A DNA stretch of 7,107 bases from CAZQEZ01 sp964592475. Its GTDB lineage: Bacteria > Bacteroidota > Bacteroidia > Cytophagales > Cyclobacteriaceae. Under the pieces are notes generated by a model. The model was not told the DNA's origin, ran no database searches, and was given only the letters and a program-made list of their open reading frames with translations. The DNA lies in assembly GCA_964592475.1 (NCBI GenBank), contig CAZQEZ010000195.1, positions 1-7,107 of the forward strand. Reading direction: 5' to 3'. The position numbers and the translations under genes were made by a program. Below are positions 7,107-7,107 of the stretch, one piece after another; the first letter of the stretch is position 1; the number at the start of each line of letters is the position of its first letter.

Positions 7107-7107
7107 C

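Noticed and set aside
1..7107. CRISPR array, tRNA or rRNA gene, intact insertion sequence, toxin-antitoxin or defence genes
   Set aside because: No regularly spaced repeats, cloverleaf-like sequence, transposase or small paired genes were seen. The window is filled by the four-gene operon.

Overview
The window looks like part of a Bacteroidota chromosome, probably from a free-living or marine polysaccharide degrader. This is inferred from several traits: A/T-rich start regions without strong Shine-Dalgarno sequences, lipoprotein-type signal peptides, a high density of S1 sulfatases next to a large secreted glycosidase-like protein, and moderate GC content with AT-rich intergenic DNA. No rRNA or other marker gene is present, so the genus cannot be named.

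Layout: Bases 1-205 are an AT-rich upstream region with no gene. They hold a weak Bacteroidota-type promoter candidate and a hairpin followed by seven T's (125-160), which is either the terminator of an upstream unit or a leader attenuator. Four genes then lie head-to-tail on the + strand: (1) an iduronate-2-sulfatase-like S1 sulfatase, 206-1609; (2) a large secreted six-hairpin glycosidase-like protein with C-terminal beta domains, 1614-4100; (3) a second S1 sulfatase with an unusual CAVSR active-site motif, 4133-5542; (4) a third, arylsulfatase-A-type S1 sulfatase, 5539-6960. The junctions are 4 nt, 32 nt and a 4-nt ATGA overlap, with no terminator between genes, so this is almost certainly one transcript. 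The 3' region (6961-7107) holds a GC-rich palindrome of a repeat-like type and then a clear rho-independent terminator (7080-7106) that marks the operon end.

Function: All four proteins carry N-terminal export signals, and two (genes 1 and 4) look like lipoproteins. The three sulfatases belong to visibly different S1 clades and have different catalytic Lys/His spacing and metal-ligand motifs. The simplest reading is a cassette that removes sulfate esters at several different positions from one sulfated glycan, while the glycosidase-like protein cuts the desulfated or partly desulfated chain. The glycan itself (ulvan, carrageenan, fucoidan, glycosaminoglycan or other) cannot be read from this sequence. 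No SusC/SusD pair, regulator or sulfatase-maturing enzyme (anSME) lies in the window, so the cassette depends on genes elsewhere for uptake, sensing and formylglycine formation. The most original element is gene 2, whose exact glycosidase family I do not recognise.
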